A stretch of 54,869 bases of DNA from Desulfovibrionaceae bacterium (GCA_031082225.1 JAVHLG010000023.1:1-54869); one strand, 5' to 3'; counted from the first letter of the stretch, positions 24,499 through 33,070 are shown. Notes: a model not told the origin generated them from the sequence alone. Numbers and translations are program-made.

Positions 24499-25863
24499 AT
24501 GGCCACAATGATGCGGCTTAAGACCGATCAGACCGCAAAACGATACGAAAAAATCGTCCTGGACTATTTCAACGAGGGCGGACTACTCCTCGTGTGCAGC
24601 GACGACGAGGCCTTCGTCAAGGCCCTGCGCTTCACCATCTCCCAGCTCAAGCTGGACATCCGCAATTTCTGCCGGGAAGTCGTGGAATACGACGATCTGG
24701 TCACCCTGGCCGGAAAGCTGGCCGGGAAGTCCGCCGTGCCGCTGATCGTGTTCCTGGAACGCCGCATGCGCAAGGCCTCCTGCATCAAGGCCGTGAAGGT
24801 GCTCAAGGGTTTTTACGCCGACAAGACCAGGATCATCGTGGTCAGCAGCGAGACCTCCCGGGCGGAGATCGTCCTGGCCCACGAGGTGGGCGCGGACAGC
24901 TTCGTCACCAAGCCCATCTCGGCCAACGCCATCATCGAAAAGGCGGCCTTCGCCATCCGTCCCAACACCCAGCTCGGGATCCTCATGGACCGGTGCGCGA
25001 CACTGCTGGAGAGCGGGGAGCTGGCCGACGCCGAGACGCTGGCCCGGCGCATCTTCGAGATCAAGCCGGACAGCCTCAAGGGGCACCTGCTCATGGGCGA
25101 CCTGGAGGTGCGCCGGGGCAACCACAAGGAGGCCGAGACCCACTATCTCAAGGCCTACAAGAGCGAGAAGCTGTACATCGAGCCCCTAAAAAAGCTCGTG
25201 GACTTGAGCGTCCAGACCGGAAACACGGACAAGAAGCTGTTTTTTTTAAACAAGCTCGACGCCCTGTCGCCGCTTAATTTCGAACGCAAGGTGGAGATCG
25301 GCGAGACCTACCTGTCCCGGGACGAATCCGACAAGGCCCGGGAATACTTCGAGCAGGCCAAGAAGGTGGTGAGCAAGGTGGCGGCGGACATGGTCAGCGA
25401 ATCGCTCATGGAGATCGCCCGCAAGATCGGCGAAAAGGACGAGGAGCTGGCCCTGGCCTACATGACCGAGGCCATCGAGGCCAAGGGCGGGGATCTGACC
25501 CGCGACGACCTGTGGATGTTCAACAACCGGGGCATCGTCCTGCGGCGGCAGGGGAAATGGCGCGAGGCCGTGGACAACTACGACAAGGCCCTGGCCCTGG
25601 CCCCGGGCGACGCCGGGCTCTACTACAACATCGGGGTGGCCTATGCGGACGGCCGGGCCTATGACAAGGCCTGGGAGTCCTTCCAGAAGGCCCTGCAGGC
25701 CGATGAGGCCATCGTGCTCCAGGCCCCTTCGGTGGGCTACAACATCGCCATGGCCCTGCACCGGATCAGACGCCCGGTGGAGGCCAGAAAATACCTGGGC
25801 ATGGCCCTGGAGTTGGACCCGGGCTACGAGCCCGCCAAAAAGCTTCTGGAGAGCCTGTCCTGA
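24499..25863 (+). CDS. Degenerate receiver domain fused to TPR repeats
   Basis: A 454-residue protein. Residues about 25-155 resemble a receiver: LLLVCSDDEAF gives the acidic pair and FVTKPIS the lysine. The expected phosphoacceptor strand, however, reads PLIVFLERRM, with Glu where Asp should be. The remainder holds about seven TPR units (for example AETHYLKAYKSEK, WREAVDNYDKALALAP, AWESFQKALQAD). It may be locked in an active-like or inactive state. ATG 24499 was chosen; an upstream TTG at 24445 is less likely. It closes the signalling run. Confidence 0.82.
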   Translation: MATMMRLKTDQTAKRYEKIVLDYFNEGGLLLVCSDDEAFVKALRFTISQLKLDIRNFCREVVEYDDLVTLAGKLAGKSAVPLIVFLERRMRKASCIKAVKVLKGFYADKTRIIVVSSETSRAEIVLAHEVGADSFVTKPISANAIIEKAAFAIRPNTQLGILMDRCATLLESGELADAETLARRIFEIKPDSLKGHLLMGDLEVRRGNHKEAETHYLKAYKSEKLYIEPLKKLVDLSVQTGNTDKKLFFLNKLDALSPLNFERKVEIGETYLSRDESDKAREYFEQAKKVVSKVAADMVSESLMEIARKIGEKDEELALAYMTEAIEAKGGDLTRDDLWMFNNRGIVLRRQGKWREAVDNYDKALALAPGDAGLYYNIGVAYADGRAYDKAWESFQKALQADEAIVLQAPSVGYNIAMALHRIRRPVEARKYLGMALELDPGYEPAKKLLESLS

Positions 25864-25872
25864 GGCGCGGTT

Positions 25873-25890
25873 CGCGCCCCTGAGGGCGCG
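25873..25890 (+). terminator. Hairpin after the receiver-TPR gene
   Basis: CGCGCCC (25873-25879), loop CTGA and GGGCGCG (25884-25890) form a perfect 7-bp stem 10 bases past the stop codon. There is no U tract, so it may be a pause or weak terminator. Confidence 0.4.
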
Positions 25891-25978
25891 GGCTTGCCCG
25901 CCGTCCGGCAAGGCGCTACCATCCGCTTGACGCGTCACTGTACGGCGCGTCCCTGACCTTGCCGGAGGCGCGGCGGCC

Positions 25979-26197
25979 GTGAGCGAATCCAAGCCCTTTT
26001 TCCCCGAGACCGACGGCTTCGTGCCGCTTCTCAAAAAGGTCGAGGCCATTGTGGAGCGGGACGTGGCCCTGGCCGAGGCGGCCCGGCCCGGAGTCCTGGC
26101 CGAGAGCCGGTCCCTGCCGCGCGACGCCCTGACGCCCGCCTGGCAGCGGGCCCCCGGCGAGGTGGCCACGGGCCGGGTGGTGGACGCCCGGGCCTGA
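25979..26197 (+). CDS. Small hypothetical protein upstream of proB
   Basis: A 72-residue frame with a GTG start and a GGAGG box 12 bases upstream. The sequence SESKPFFPETDGFVPLLKKVEAIVERDVALAEAARPG is partly helical, with a polar tail. No signal peptide or membrane helix is present and I know no family. It lies 68 bases upstream of proB on the same strand. Confidence 0.5.
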   Translation: MSESKPFFPETDGFVPLLKKVEAIVERDVALAEAARPGVLAESRSLPRDALTPAWQRAPGEVATGRVVDARA

Positions 26198-26265
26198 CCC
26201 CGGGACGCGGGGCCTGTGATTTTTTCCAAACGACATCCCAGCACGACGCGAAGGACGAAGACGTC

Positions 26266-27417
26266 ATGGACGACACGGACTGGCGGGAGCAGCGCCGCCG
26301 GGTGATGGCCGAGGCCCGGCGGGTGGTGGTCAAGGTGGGCAGCGCGGTCCTGGCCGGACCGGACGGGGTGGATCAGGCCGTGGTGGCCGATCTGGCCCGG
26401 CAGGTGGCCATGCTTTCGGCCGAGGGCCGCGATGTGCTCATGGTCTCAAGCGGGGCCGTGGCCGCCGGACGCGGGGTCATCAGCAGCCACTACAATCCCG
26501 CCCTGGTGCCCCACCGTCAGGCAGCCTCGGCCATCGGACAAAGCCGCCTGATCCACGCCTACGACCAGGAGTTCGCCCGGCACGGCCGCACCGCCGCCCA
26601 GGTGCTGCTGACCCGGGATGACCTGGAGTCGCGGGAACGCTATCTCAACCTGCGCAACACCCTGCGCACGTTGTTCGATTTCGGGGTCATCCCCATCCTC
26701 AACGAAAACGACTCCGTGGCCGTGCAGGAACTGGTCTACGGAGACAACGACTGTCTGGCCGGGCTTTTGGTGGGGGTGATCGGGGCGGACCTGTTCGTGA
26801 ACCTGACTTCGGCCCGGGGGGTCTTCGCCCAGAGTCCCGACGAGGCCCCGGACGCCCCGCCCCTGGCCTGCATCGCGGATATCGGCGCCCTGGACATTGC
26901 GGCCATGTGCGGCCAAAAGACCCTGCTCGGGACGGGGGGGATGCATTCCAAGCTGCTGTCGGCCAAGCGCGTGGCCCAGTTGTGCACGCCGACCCTGATC
27001 CTGTGCGGCCGCGACCCCGGGGCCATGGTCCGGGCCTTTGCCGGGGAGGAGACAGGCACCTGGGTGGCCCCGGAGAAAAAGGCCATCTCCCGGCGCAAGT
27101 ACTGGCTGGCCTACAACCTTGACCCCAAGGGCGACATCGTCATCGACGCGGGCGCGGCCCGGGCCCTGCGCGAGGGCGGCAAGAGCCTTTTGCCCGCAGG
27201 CATCGTGGATGTGGCCGGGGATTTCGGGGTGGGCGCGCCGGTGCGCATCATCCTGGCCCACGGCGAGGTGGTGGGGGTGGGGCTTTGCAACTACGGCGCG
27301 GCGGACCTGCGGCGGATCATGGGACTGCGCAGCAACCGCATCGCCCAGGTGCTGGGGCAGGTGTCCTATCCCGAGGCCGTGCACCGCGACAACATGGTGC
27401 TTGGCGCGGCCATCTGA
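26266..27417 (+). CDS. proB: Glutamate 5-kinase
   Basis: This enzyme phosphorylates glutamate, the first step of proline synthesis. The 383-residue protein has the amino-acid kinase domain (VVVKVGSAVLAGPDG, LMVSSGAVAAGRGV, PILNENDSV, FVNLTSARGVF, GTGGMHSKLLSAKR) and a C-terminal PUA domain (about residues 285-375) as in the long form of ProB. The AAGGACGAAGA stretch supplies a ribosome site. No proA or obg gene lies alongside. The stop codon is followed at once by an in-frame GTG that opens a ribbon-helix-helix peptide. Confidence 0.96.
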   Translation: MDDTDWREQRRRVMAEARRVVVKVGSAVLAGPDGVDQAVVADLARQVAMLSAEGRDVLMVSSGAVAAGRGVISSHYNPALVPHRQAASAIGQSRLIHAYDQEFARHGRTAAQVLLTRDDLESRERYLNLRNTLRTLFDFGVIPILNENDSVAVQELVYGDNDCLAGLLVGVIGADLFVNLTSARGVFAQSPDEAPDAPPLACIADIGALDIAAMCGQKTLLGTGGMHSKLLSAKRVAQLCTPTLILCGRDPGAMVRAFAGEETGTWVAPEKKAISRRKYWLAYNLDPKGDIVIDAGAARALREGGKSLLPAGIVDVAGDFGVGAPVRIILAHGEVVGVGLCNYGAADLRRIMGLRSNRIAQVLGQVSYPEAVHRDNMVLGAAI

Positions 27418-27564
27418 GTGGGCTTTATCCCCGAACGCATCTTGCGCGACATCGACTCCAGGGCGCGGCGTCTGGGCCTGTCCCGGTCGGGATTTTTGGT
27501 GCGCGCCGCTCTGGAGGCCATGGCGGCGCGGCGGGAGGGCAACCTTACGCCGCCTGGCGCTTGA
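27418..27564 (+). CDS. Orphan ribbon-helix-helix peptide (HicB/CopG-like C-terminus)
   Basis: Forty-eight codons directly after the proB stop, in the same frame, encode GFIPERILRDIDSRARRLG and LSRSGFLVRAALEAMAARR. This is the usual C-terminal ribbon-helix-helix of HicB-type antitoxins. No ribosome site, sensing domain or HicA toxin is visible. It overlaps the end of the oppositely oriented cheA by 20 bases. It may be a decayed antitoxin, a small translated repressor coupled to proB, or a proB tail if the stop is read through. Confidence 0.45.
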   Translation: MGFIPERILRDIDSRARRLGLSRSGFLVRAALEAMAARREGNLTPPGA

Positions 27565-29671
27565 CCGAGGCCACCAGCGTGGGCACGTCCAGGATCAGCG
27601 ACATGGACCCGTCGCCGTTGATGGTGGCCCCGGAGATGCCCTCCACGCTGCCGATGTAGTTGCCAAGGCTTTTTATCACCGTCTGCTGCTGCCCCACCAC
27701 CTCGTCCACGGCCAGCCCGGCCCGCTCCCCCTCGTGGCGGGTGACCACCACCTGCTCGATGGCCGGGGCCTCGCCCGCAAGACCGAACACCTCGCGCAGC
27801 CGGATGTAGGGCACGATCTCCCCCCGCAGATGGATGGTCCGGTTGCGTCCCGAGAGGTGCGCCGACTGCCGCGACAGCTCTACGCATTCCTCCACCAGGG
27901 ACAGGGGGATGATGTAGTGCTCGTCGCCGGACTTGACCTGCAGGCCGTCGATGATGGCCAGGGTCAGGGGCAGCTTGATGATGATCTTGCTGCCCGCGCC
28001 CGGTTCGCTGTGGATGTCGATCTTGCCGCGCAGGGAATCGATGCCCCGCTTGACCACGTCCATGCCCACGCCCCGGCCGGAGACGTTGGTCACCTTCTCG
28101 GCCGTGGAAAAGCCGGGCAGAAAGATCAGGTTGAAGATCTCGGCGTCGGAGAGCCGGGCGTCGGCGGCGATCAGCCCCTTTTCCACGGCCTTGGCCCGGA
28201 TCTTCTCCGGATTCATGCCCCGGCCGTCGTCGGCGATGTGGATGAGCACCTCGCCGCCCGCATGCTCGGCGGACAGGATGATCTTTCCCGTGGGCGGCTT
28301 GCCGCGCTCCATGCGTTCCCGGGGCGGCTCGATGCCGTGGTCGATGCTGTTGCGCAGCAGATGCACCAGGGGGTCGCCGAGCTGCTCGATGACCGTCTTG
28401 TCGAGCTCTGTCTCGCCGCCCTCGGTGACCAGCTCGATCTGTTTCTGCATGTCCGAGGACAAATCGCGCACCAGACGCCGGAAGCGGCTGAAGGTGGTGC
28501 CGATGGGCAGCATGCGGATGCCCAGGGTGTTGTCCCGCAGTTCGTTGGACAGCCGCTCGATCTCCTCGGCCACGCCGGTGAGGGCCGGATGGCGGATGTT
28601 GCCGGCCAGTTGGCTCAGACGGGCCTGGGCGATGACCAGTTCCCCCACCAGATTGACCAGTTCGTCGAGCTTGACCGCGTCCACCCGCAGGCTGTGCATC
28701 GCCTCTTTGGGGGGCGCTTTGCGCGCCGTCCGCGCGGTCTCGGCGGCTGGCCCGGCCGGTTCCGGGCCGTCGGCGGGGACCGGCGGCGAGGCCGGGACGG
28801 CCGCTGTCGCGACCTGCGCGCCCGTCGTGCCTGGCGTGCCCGTCGTGCCCGTCGTGTCAGGGGCGGCCGTGTCCGGCCCGGGGCCGACCCCGGCCGCCTC
28901 ACCGGCGGCGGGGGACGCGAGGGCCTGCCAGGCCTCGGACAACTCCCAGTCCTCCACGGCGGAAATCACGGCCTCGGCGCTGTCGTCGAGAAAAAGAAAC
29001 ACATCCCGAACGGCATCCTCGCCCTTGTCCGTGGTCACCAGGACAGTGAAGCCCACGGGACAGGCGGCGGGGTCGAGATCGGGCAGCAGGGGCACCTCGG
29101 CCAAATCCGCCTCCACCCGGCATTCCCCGAGGCCGCGCAGTTCGTGAAGGATGGCCAGGACGCCCTCCGTCTTTCTGGGGGCGAAGCGGATGCGAAACGT
29201 GGCCGGGGCGGCCTGCCCCCCGTCCGATACGGCGGCCGGGGCGGTCGATGCTTCGGCGGCGGCCGGGGCGGCCGCCTGCGTCCCTGTGAGATTGGTGGTG
29301 CGCAACAGGTCGCGAAACGTCTGCAAGAGGGCCTCGTCCCTTTCTGCGGCCGGGTCCGCTCCCTCGGCCAGCATGGCCGCAAAACGGTCACGGGCCGCAA
29401 ACGTCAGATCCAGCAGGGCCTTGTCCACCTCCCTCCAGCCGCCCCGCACATGATCGAACACCGATTCCACGGCATGGGCCAGGGCCACGGCGTCGTCCAC
29501 GCCGAACATGTCGCAGGCCCCCTTGAGGGTATGCACGGCCCGGAAGATGCGGTTGACCAGTTCCGCGTCATGGGGGGCCTTTTCCACCTCGAGCAGCGCG
29601 GCGTCGAGTTCGGCCAGGGTCTCCCCCACCTCTTCCATGAATAGATCCCGCATCCCGTTTTCCAGCGTCAT
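27545..29671 (-). CDS. cheA: Chemotaxis-type histidine kinase
   Basis: A 708-residue CheA. In order: HPt domain with His47 (VHTLKGACDMFG); a P2-like receiver-binding region (about 155-245); an Ala/Pro linker; the dimer domain (LDELVNLVGELVIAQARLSQ); the ATPase (VHLLRNSIDHGIE, IADDGRGMN, GRGVGMDVV); and the CheW-like P5 domain at the end (VDEVVGQQQTVIKSL). GGAGG supports ATG 29671. It is the last gene of a leftward operon with an HPt-STAS protein and a partner-switch module. No CheY, CheW or receptor gene lies next to it, so it may not serve motility. Confidence 0.95.
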   Translation of the reverse strand: MTLENGMRDLFMEEVGETLAELDAALLEVEKAPHDAELVNRIFRAVHTLKGACDMFGVDDAVALAHAVESVFDHVRGGWREVDKALLDLTFAARDRFAAMLAEGADPAAERDEALLQTFRDLLRTTNLTGTQAAAPAAAEASTAPAAVSDGGQAAPATFRIRFAPRKTEGVLAILHELRGLGECRVEADLAEVPLLPDLDPAACPVGFTVLVTTDKGEDAVRDVFLFLDDSAEAVISAVEDWELSEAWQALASPAAGEAAGVGPGPDTAAPDTTGTTGTPGTTGAQVATAAVPASPPVPADGPEPAGPAAETARTARKAPPKEAMHSLRVDAVKLDELVNLVGELVIAQARLSQLAGNIRHPALTGVAEEIERLSNELRDNTLGIRMLPIGTTFSRFRRLVRDLSSDMQKQIELVTEGGETELDKTVIEQLGDPLVHLLRNSIDHGIEPPRERMERGKPPTGKIILSAEHAGGEVLIHIADDGRGMNPEKIRAKAVEKGLIAADARLSDAEIFNLIFLPGFSTAEKVTNVSGRGVGMDVVKRGIDSLRGKIDIHSEPGAGSKIIIKLPLTLAIIDGLQVKSGDEHYIIPLSLVEECVELSRQSAHLSGRNRTIHLRGEIVPYIRLREVFGLAGEAPAIEQVVVTRHEGERAGLAVDEVVGQQQTVIKSLGNYIGSVEGISGATINGDGSMSLILDVPTLVASVKRQAA

Positions 29672-29723
29672 CCGCGTTCCTCCGGGGATTCCCCCTGTTT
29701 GGCGCGTGTGGTGCGCAAACGTC

Positions 29724-30971
29724 TCAGGACATGCCGAACAGGCGGCCGTCCACCCCGGCCTCGGCCAGGGCCCGGGCCGTGAATCCGGCCCGCGCGGCCT
29801 GGGCGGACAGCCCGGCGGGAACCTCTCCGGCGTGGGCCAGGGACAGGCCCCGGGCGGCAAAGCTCCGGGCCGCGCTCACCAGGGCCACAAGGCCGTCCAG
29901 TCCGGGTTCGGTCCCGGGCGACAGGTCGAGCCGGACCCCGATTCCGCGCGTCAGGCAGGCCGACAGGGCCGCCGCCAGATCCGCGCCGGACAGGTCCGCC
30001 TCCTGGTCCGGCCCGGTCGTGAGCCGGGCCACGCCGTCCTCCATGACCAGCGCCAGCGGCCCAAAACGTCCGCCCGCCTCCTCAGCCGGACCTGCCGCCG
30101 GACCTGCCGCCGGGGCCGTCGCCGGACCTGCCGCAGGGGCCGCCGCATGGTCGGCCCCGGCCTGGGGCGTGGCGTCGGGAGCGGGGGGCGGGGCGTCGGC
30201 CAGAAGGGTCTCCACGTGAATCGGGGTGATGCGGCGTTCGTCCAGGGCGAACAGATAGCTGGCCACATCAGGTTCGACGATGGTGGAAAATAGGACGTAC
30301 AAGGGGATGCTGTTGGTGGGCGGGGCGTCCAGGTCGCCCACGGCGGCCAGGTCCATGCGGCAGTCCAGGATCAAGCCGCTGGCCTCCATGGCCGAAAAGA
30401 TGTCCAGGGGGGTTTTTTTCCGGGCGTGCACGTCGTGGATGAGGTCGTATTCCACGAGATAGAGCAGTTTGCCGCCCGCAACGGCCTGTTCCAGGCTCAG
30501 GCGGTCCTCGGTGAAGATCGTCCGGCCGTTTGGCAGGGCGATGTCCACGGTCCGGGCCAGGTCGGCCTTTTTCTCCTCGGGCAGATGCTCCACGGCCAGG
30601 CCGGACAGTTCGGCCAGAAGCCCGGAGATGTCCTCGGCGTCGCCCGGGGGGCCGAGTTCCACCAGGGTGCGCAGGCGGTCGAAGCCCCCGAGCAGGATGT
30701 TGATGACCCGGGTGTCCGGAGCGATCTCGCGGCTGCGGATCATGTGCAGCACGTTTTCCAGTTTGTGCCCGAGATCCCGGGTGTTTTGCAGGTTGAGGAA
30801 TCCGGCCCCGCCCTTGATGGAGTGGGCGGCCCGGAAGACCTTGTTCACCACCTCCTCGTCGATCTCCTCCCCGTCGCGCTCCATGTCCATGAGGCAGGCC
30901 TCGATGTCCCCCAGGTGTTCGCGGGTGTCCTCAATGAACATGGTCATGATGTCGTCGTCCATGTGATCCAT
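29724..30971 (-). CDS. HPt-P2-STAS protein (CheA-like N-terminus joined to a STAS domain)
   Basis: A 415-residue protein. Residues 1-110 are an HPt domain with His50 (AAHSIKGGAGFLN). About 130-260 resembles the CheA P2-like region (KLLYLVEYDLIHDV...FSTIVEPDVASYLF). A repetitive Ala/Pro/Gly linker follows (about 265-305). The last 100 residues have the strand-helix pattern of a STAS domain (VMEDGVARLTTG...IGVRLDLSPGTEPGLDGLVALVSAA). No kinase or ATPase domain is present. GGAGG precedes ATG 30971. It sits 19 bases after the single-domain STAS gene and 52 before cheA, and may link phosphotransfer to the STAS switch. Confidence 0.8.
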   Translation of the reverse strand: MDHMDDDIMTMFIEDTREHLGDIEACLMDMERDGEEIDEEVVNKVFRAAHSIKGGAGFLNLQNTRDLGHKLENVLHMIRSREIAPDTRVINILLGGFDRLRTLVELGPPGDAEDISGLLAELSGLAVEHLPEEKKADLARTVDIALPNGRTIFTEDRLSLEQAVAGGKLLYLVEYDLIHDVHARKKTPLDIFSAMEASGLILDCRMDLAAVGDLDAPPTNSIPLYVLFSTIVEPDVASYLFALDERRITPIHVETLLADAPPPAPDATPQAGADHAAAPAAGPATAPAAGPAAGPAEEAGGRFGPLALVMEDGVARLTTGPDQEADLSGADLAAALSACLTRGIGVRLDLSPGTEPGLDGLVALVSAARSFAARGLSLAHAGEVPAGLSAQAARAGFTARALAEAGVDGRLFGMS

Positions 30972-30990
30972 GAAGGCCTCCACCGGTCCG

Positions 30991-31293
30991 TCAGCTTTCG
31001 AGGATGAAATGTTTGTCCAGGCGCATGGTCCGCAAAAGCCCCAGGATGTCGGGACAGGCGTGGGCGATGCGCAGCTTTCCCCCGACCTTGCCCAGGGTGT
31101 TGTGGGTGGCGATGAGCAGGCCAAGCCCCACGGAATCGATCATCTCCACGTCGGACAGATCCACGGTCAGGGCGGCGACCCCGGGCGTCAGGGCCTTTTT
31201 CCACTCCTGGCGCAGCCCCTCCACCGTGGAGGCCACGATATCCCGGCCCGGCCGCAGCACCACGGCGGCGGACCCGTTTTCCATGTCGTTCAT
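30991..31293 (-). CDS. STAS-domain anti-sigma factor antagonist-like protein (RsbV-like)
   Basis: A 100-residue single-domain STAS protein. VAALTVDLSDVEMIDSVGLG is the conserved strand and loop; Ser54 after Asp53 is the likely phosphorylation site of the partner kinase. Its ATG overlaps the stop of the RsbW-like kinase gene by four bases. RsbV-type proteins free a sealed partner when unphosphorylated. The output partner here is unknown because no sigma factor gene is nearby. Confidence 0.9.
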   Translation of the reverse strand: MNDMENGSAAVVLRPGRDIVASTVEGLRQEWKKALTPGVAALTVDLSDVEMIDSVGLGLLIATHNTLGKVGGKLRIAHACPDILGLLRTMRLDKHFILES

Positions 31294-31751
31294 GTCGCCT
31301 CTCCCGGTTCGTCGGGACAGTGGGGCGCTTCGCCCGGCTTCCCGTCTCTTTTTTTGACCAGCCTGAGCACGTTCCCGGCGGTGTTGTATTCCATCACGTC
31401 CGCATAGGCCTCCATGATGCAGACCCCCCGGCCGTTCTCGGCGTCCAGGGGCGGGACGCGGCCGCGCCGCGCCTTCCAGTCGAATCCCGGCCCGGGATCG
31501 GACACGATGCATTCCATGGCGTCGTCCAGAAGGCGCAGGTCGCAGGTCACCTGGTGTCTGCCGTCGCCGCTGCCGCCATGCAGGACGGCGTTGAGCAGGG
31601 CCTCGCGCACGATGAGCTTGATGTCGAAAAGCGGCCAGGGGCCATGCCGGGTCAGGAAATCCGCAACCTCGGACATGGCCCGGTCGATATGGCGCGTGTT
31701 GGCCGTAAAAACCATGTGCAGGTCGTTCGGACCGCTTCGCGATTCGTACAC
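31290..31751 (-). CDS. RsbW-like serine kinase (anti-sigma factor type)
   Basis: A 153-residue GHKL ATPase. The N box REALLNAVLHG, G1 box VSDPGPGFDW and G2 box NGRGVCIMEAYAD are clear, and the C-terminal end is acidic. These kinases phosphorylate an STAS antagonist and bind a sigma factor or another target. GTG 31751 has AGGAGG eight bases upstream; an ATG at 31790 would add 13 residues without a ribosome site. The end overlaps the STAS gene by four bases. Confidence 0.9.
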   Translation of the reverse strand: MYESRSGPNDLHMVFTANTRHIDRAMSEVADFLTRHGPWPLFDIKLIVREALLNAVLHGGSGDGRHQVTCDLRLLDDAMECIVSDPGPGFDWKARRGRVPPLDAENGRGVCIMEAYADVMEYNTAGNVLRLVKKRDGKPGEAPHCPDEPGEAT

Positions 31752-31832
31752 GTCCCCGCCTCCTTGTCGCCGTGTTTCGCCGTGCTCCATGCCCGGGCCG
31801 AACCGATCCGGCCCTGTTTTTCCCGTGCCCCG

Positions 31833-32951
31833 CTAGACTTCAAAACCAAGCAGCACCATGTCGTCATCAGGCACGCGGCCTGCGCCATGAAGCCGCCCGG
31901 CCGCCGCCGCCACGGCCTCGGAGATGGGCAGACGTCGGGTTTCCAGGCAGGCCCGGGCCAGGGACTCGATGCCCTGGTCCCTGGGGCGGCGCTCCCCCCC
32001 GAACCGTTCCACCAGACCGTCGGTGTATAGGAAAATCCGATCTCCGGCCTCGACCTTGCGCTCCAGGACGCCGAACTGGACGTGGTCGAACACCCCCAAA
32101 ATGTCGCCTTCCACATCGAGCAGGCTGGTCGTCCCGGCGGCCGTGACCAGGATGGGCGGCGGATGCCCGGCGCTGACCAGGGTCAGCTTGCCCCGGGTGC
32201 GGTTCAGGGCGGCCAGGGCGGCCGTCAGGTGTTTGCCGTCCTTGAGAATCCCGGTGAGCACGGTGTTGATGTTTTTCAGGGTCTCCTGGGGGGTGAACAG
32301 GGGGCCGGAGTTCTGCCGCAACAGGGCCTTGAGGGAGGAGGTGACGAAGGAGGCCCCCAGGTCGTGGCCGGAGATGTCGGCCACGAAATAGCCCATGACC
32401 CGTTCCGTCAGGGGGAGGACGTCGTAGAAGTCGCCTCCCGCCTCCAGGACAGGCACGTAACGGACGGCGAAGCGGGCCTCGGGAAGGTCTCCTGGATCGG
32501 CCAGGATGGCCTGCTGGGCGTCGCGCAGTTGGGACAATTTGTCCGTCTGCTCCTTGAGCATGGCCGTGTGGGCCTGCCGCAGCCGGATATGCAGCTTGAC
32601 CCGGGCCAGCACCTCCTCCTTGGCGAAGGGCTTGGCGATGTAATCCACCGCGCCCATCTTGAGCCCCCGTACCTTGTTGTCCACGTCGCCCAGGCCGGAG
32701 ATGAAGATGATGGGCGTTTCCCCCACCGCCGGATCGGCCAGGAGCTTTTCGCAGGTGGTGAAGCCGTCCTCCCCGGGCATGACAATGTCCAGGATGATCA
32801 GGTCCGGGCGGACCTTGTGGGCCAGGTGTCGGGCCTCGGGGCCGGATGCGGCGCGCCAGGTCTCGAACCCGGCGTCACGCAGCATCCATTCCAGGGTCAT
32901 GAGGTTGACCACCTCGTCGTCCACGATAAGGATGGAAGGCGTTTCGTTCAT
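31833..32951 (-). CDS. Response regulator with PP2C/SpoIIE phosphatase output (RsbU/HsbR-like)
   Basis: A 372-residue regulator. Residues 1-125 form a receiver with Asp55 (LIILDIVMPGEDG) and Lys in IAKPFA. A short helical linker leads to a SpoIIE-type PP2C phosphatase with GGDFYDV, ADISGHDLGASF, LVSAGHPPP, YTDGLVERF and DDDMVLLGFEV. Such proteins dephosphorylate RsbV-type STAS proteins when the receiver is phosphorylated. It is the first gene of the operon, with a promoter at 33042-33070. The start ATG 32951 has a weak ribosome site. Confidence 0.93.
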   Translation of the reverse strand: MNETPSILIVDDEVVNLMTLEWMLRDAGFETWRAASGPEARHLAHKVRPDLIILDIVMPGEDGFTTCEKLLADPAVGETPIIFISGLGDVDNKVRGLKMGAVDYIAKPFAKEEVLARVKLHIRLRQAHTAMLKEQTDKLSQLRDAQQAILADPGDLPEARFAVRYVPVLEAGGDFYDVLPLTERVMGYFVADISGHDLGASFVTSSLKALLRQNSGPLFTPQETLKNINTVLTGILKDGKHLTAALAALNRTRGKLTLVSAGHPPPILVTAAGTTSLLDVEGDILGVFDHVQFGVLERKVEAGDRIFLYTDGLVERFGGERRPRDQGIESLARACLETRRLPISEAVAAAAGRLHGAGRVPDDDMVLLGFEV

Positions 32952-33041
32952 GCGGCAGCGCGGATGTGCGGCGGCCGGGCGGCCCGACCGGCGACGGTTT
33001 GATTCAGGTTTGGAGTCGTGGTGTGCCGTCATGGCGACACT

Positions 33042-33070
33042 AGCATTGCAGCCAGGCATTCTCCAGTCAA
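33042..33070 (-). promoter_or_regulatory. Promoter candidate of the partner-switch/cheA operon
   Basis: On the minus strand TTGACT (33070-33065), a 17-base spacer and AATGCT (33047-33042) match a sigma-70 promoter. Transcription would start near 33035, about 85 bases before the chosen start codon. It faces away from the promoter at 33098-33126. Confidence 0.5.

Noticed and set aside
27415-27417. Selenocysteine reading of the proB TGA
   Set aside because: ProB is complete without it and no selenocysteine element is visible; a plain stop is simpler.
27038-29644. Long plus-strand reading frame opposite cheA
   Set aside because: It overlaps proB and cheA, both clear genes, and its composition (Gly, Asp and His rich) is typical of an antisense shadow.
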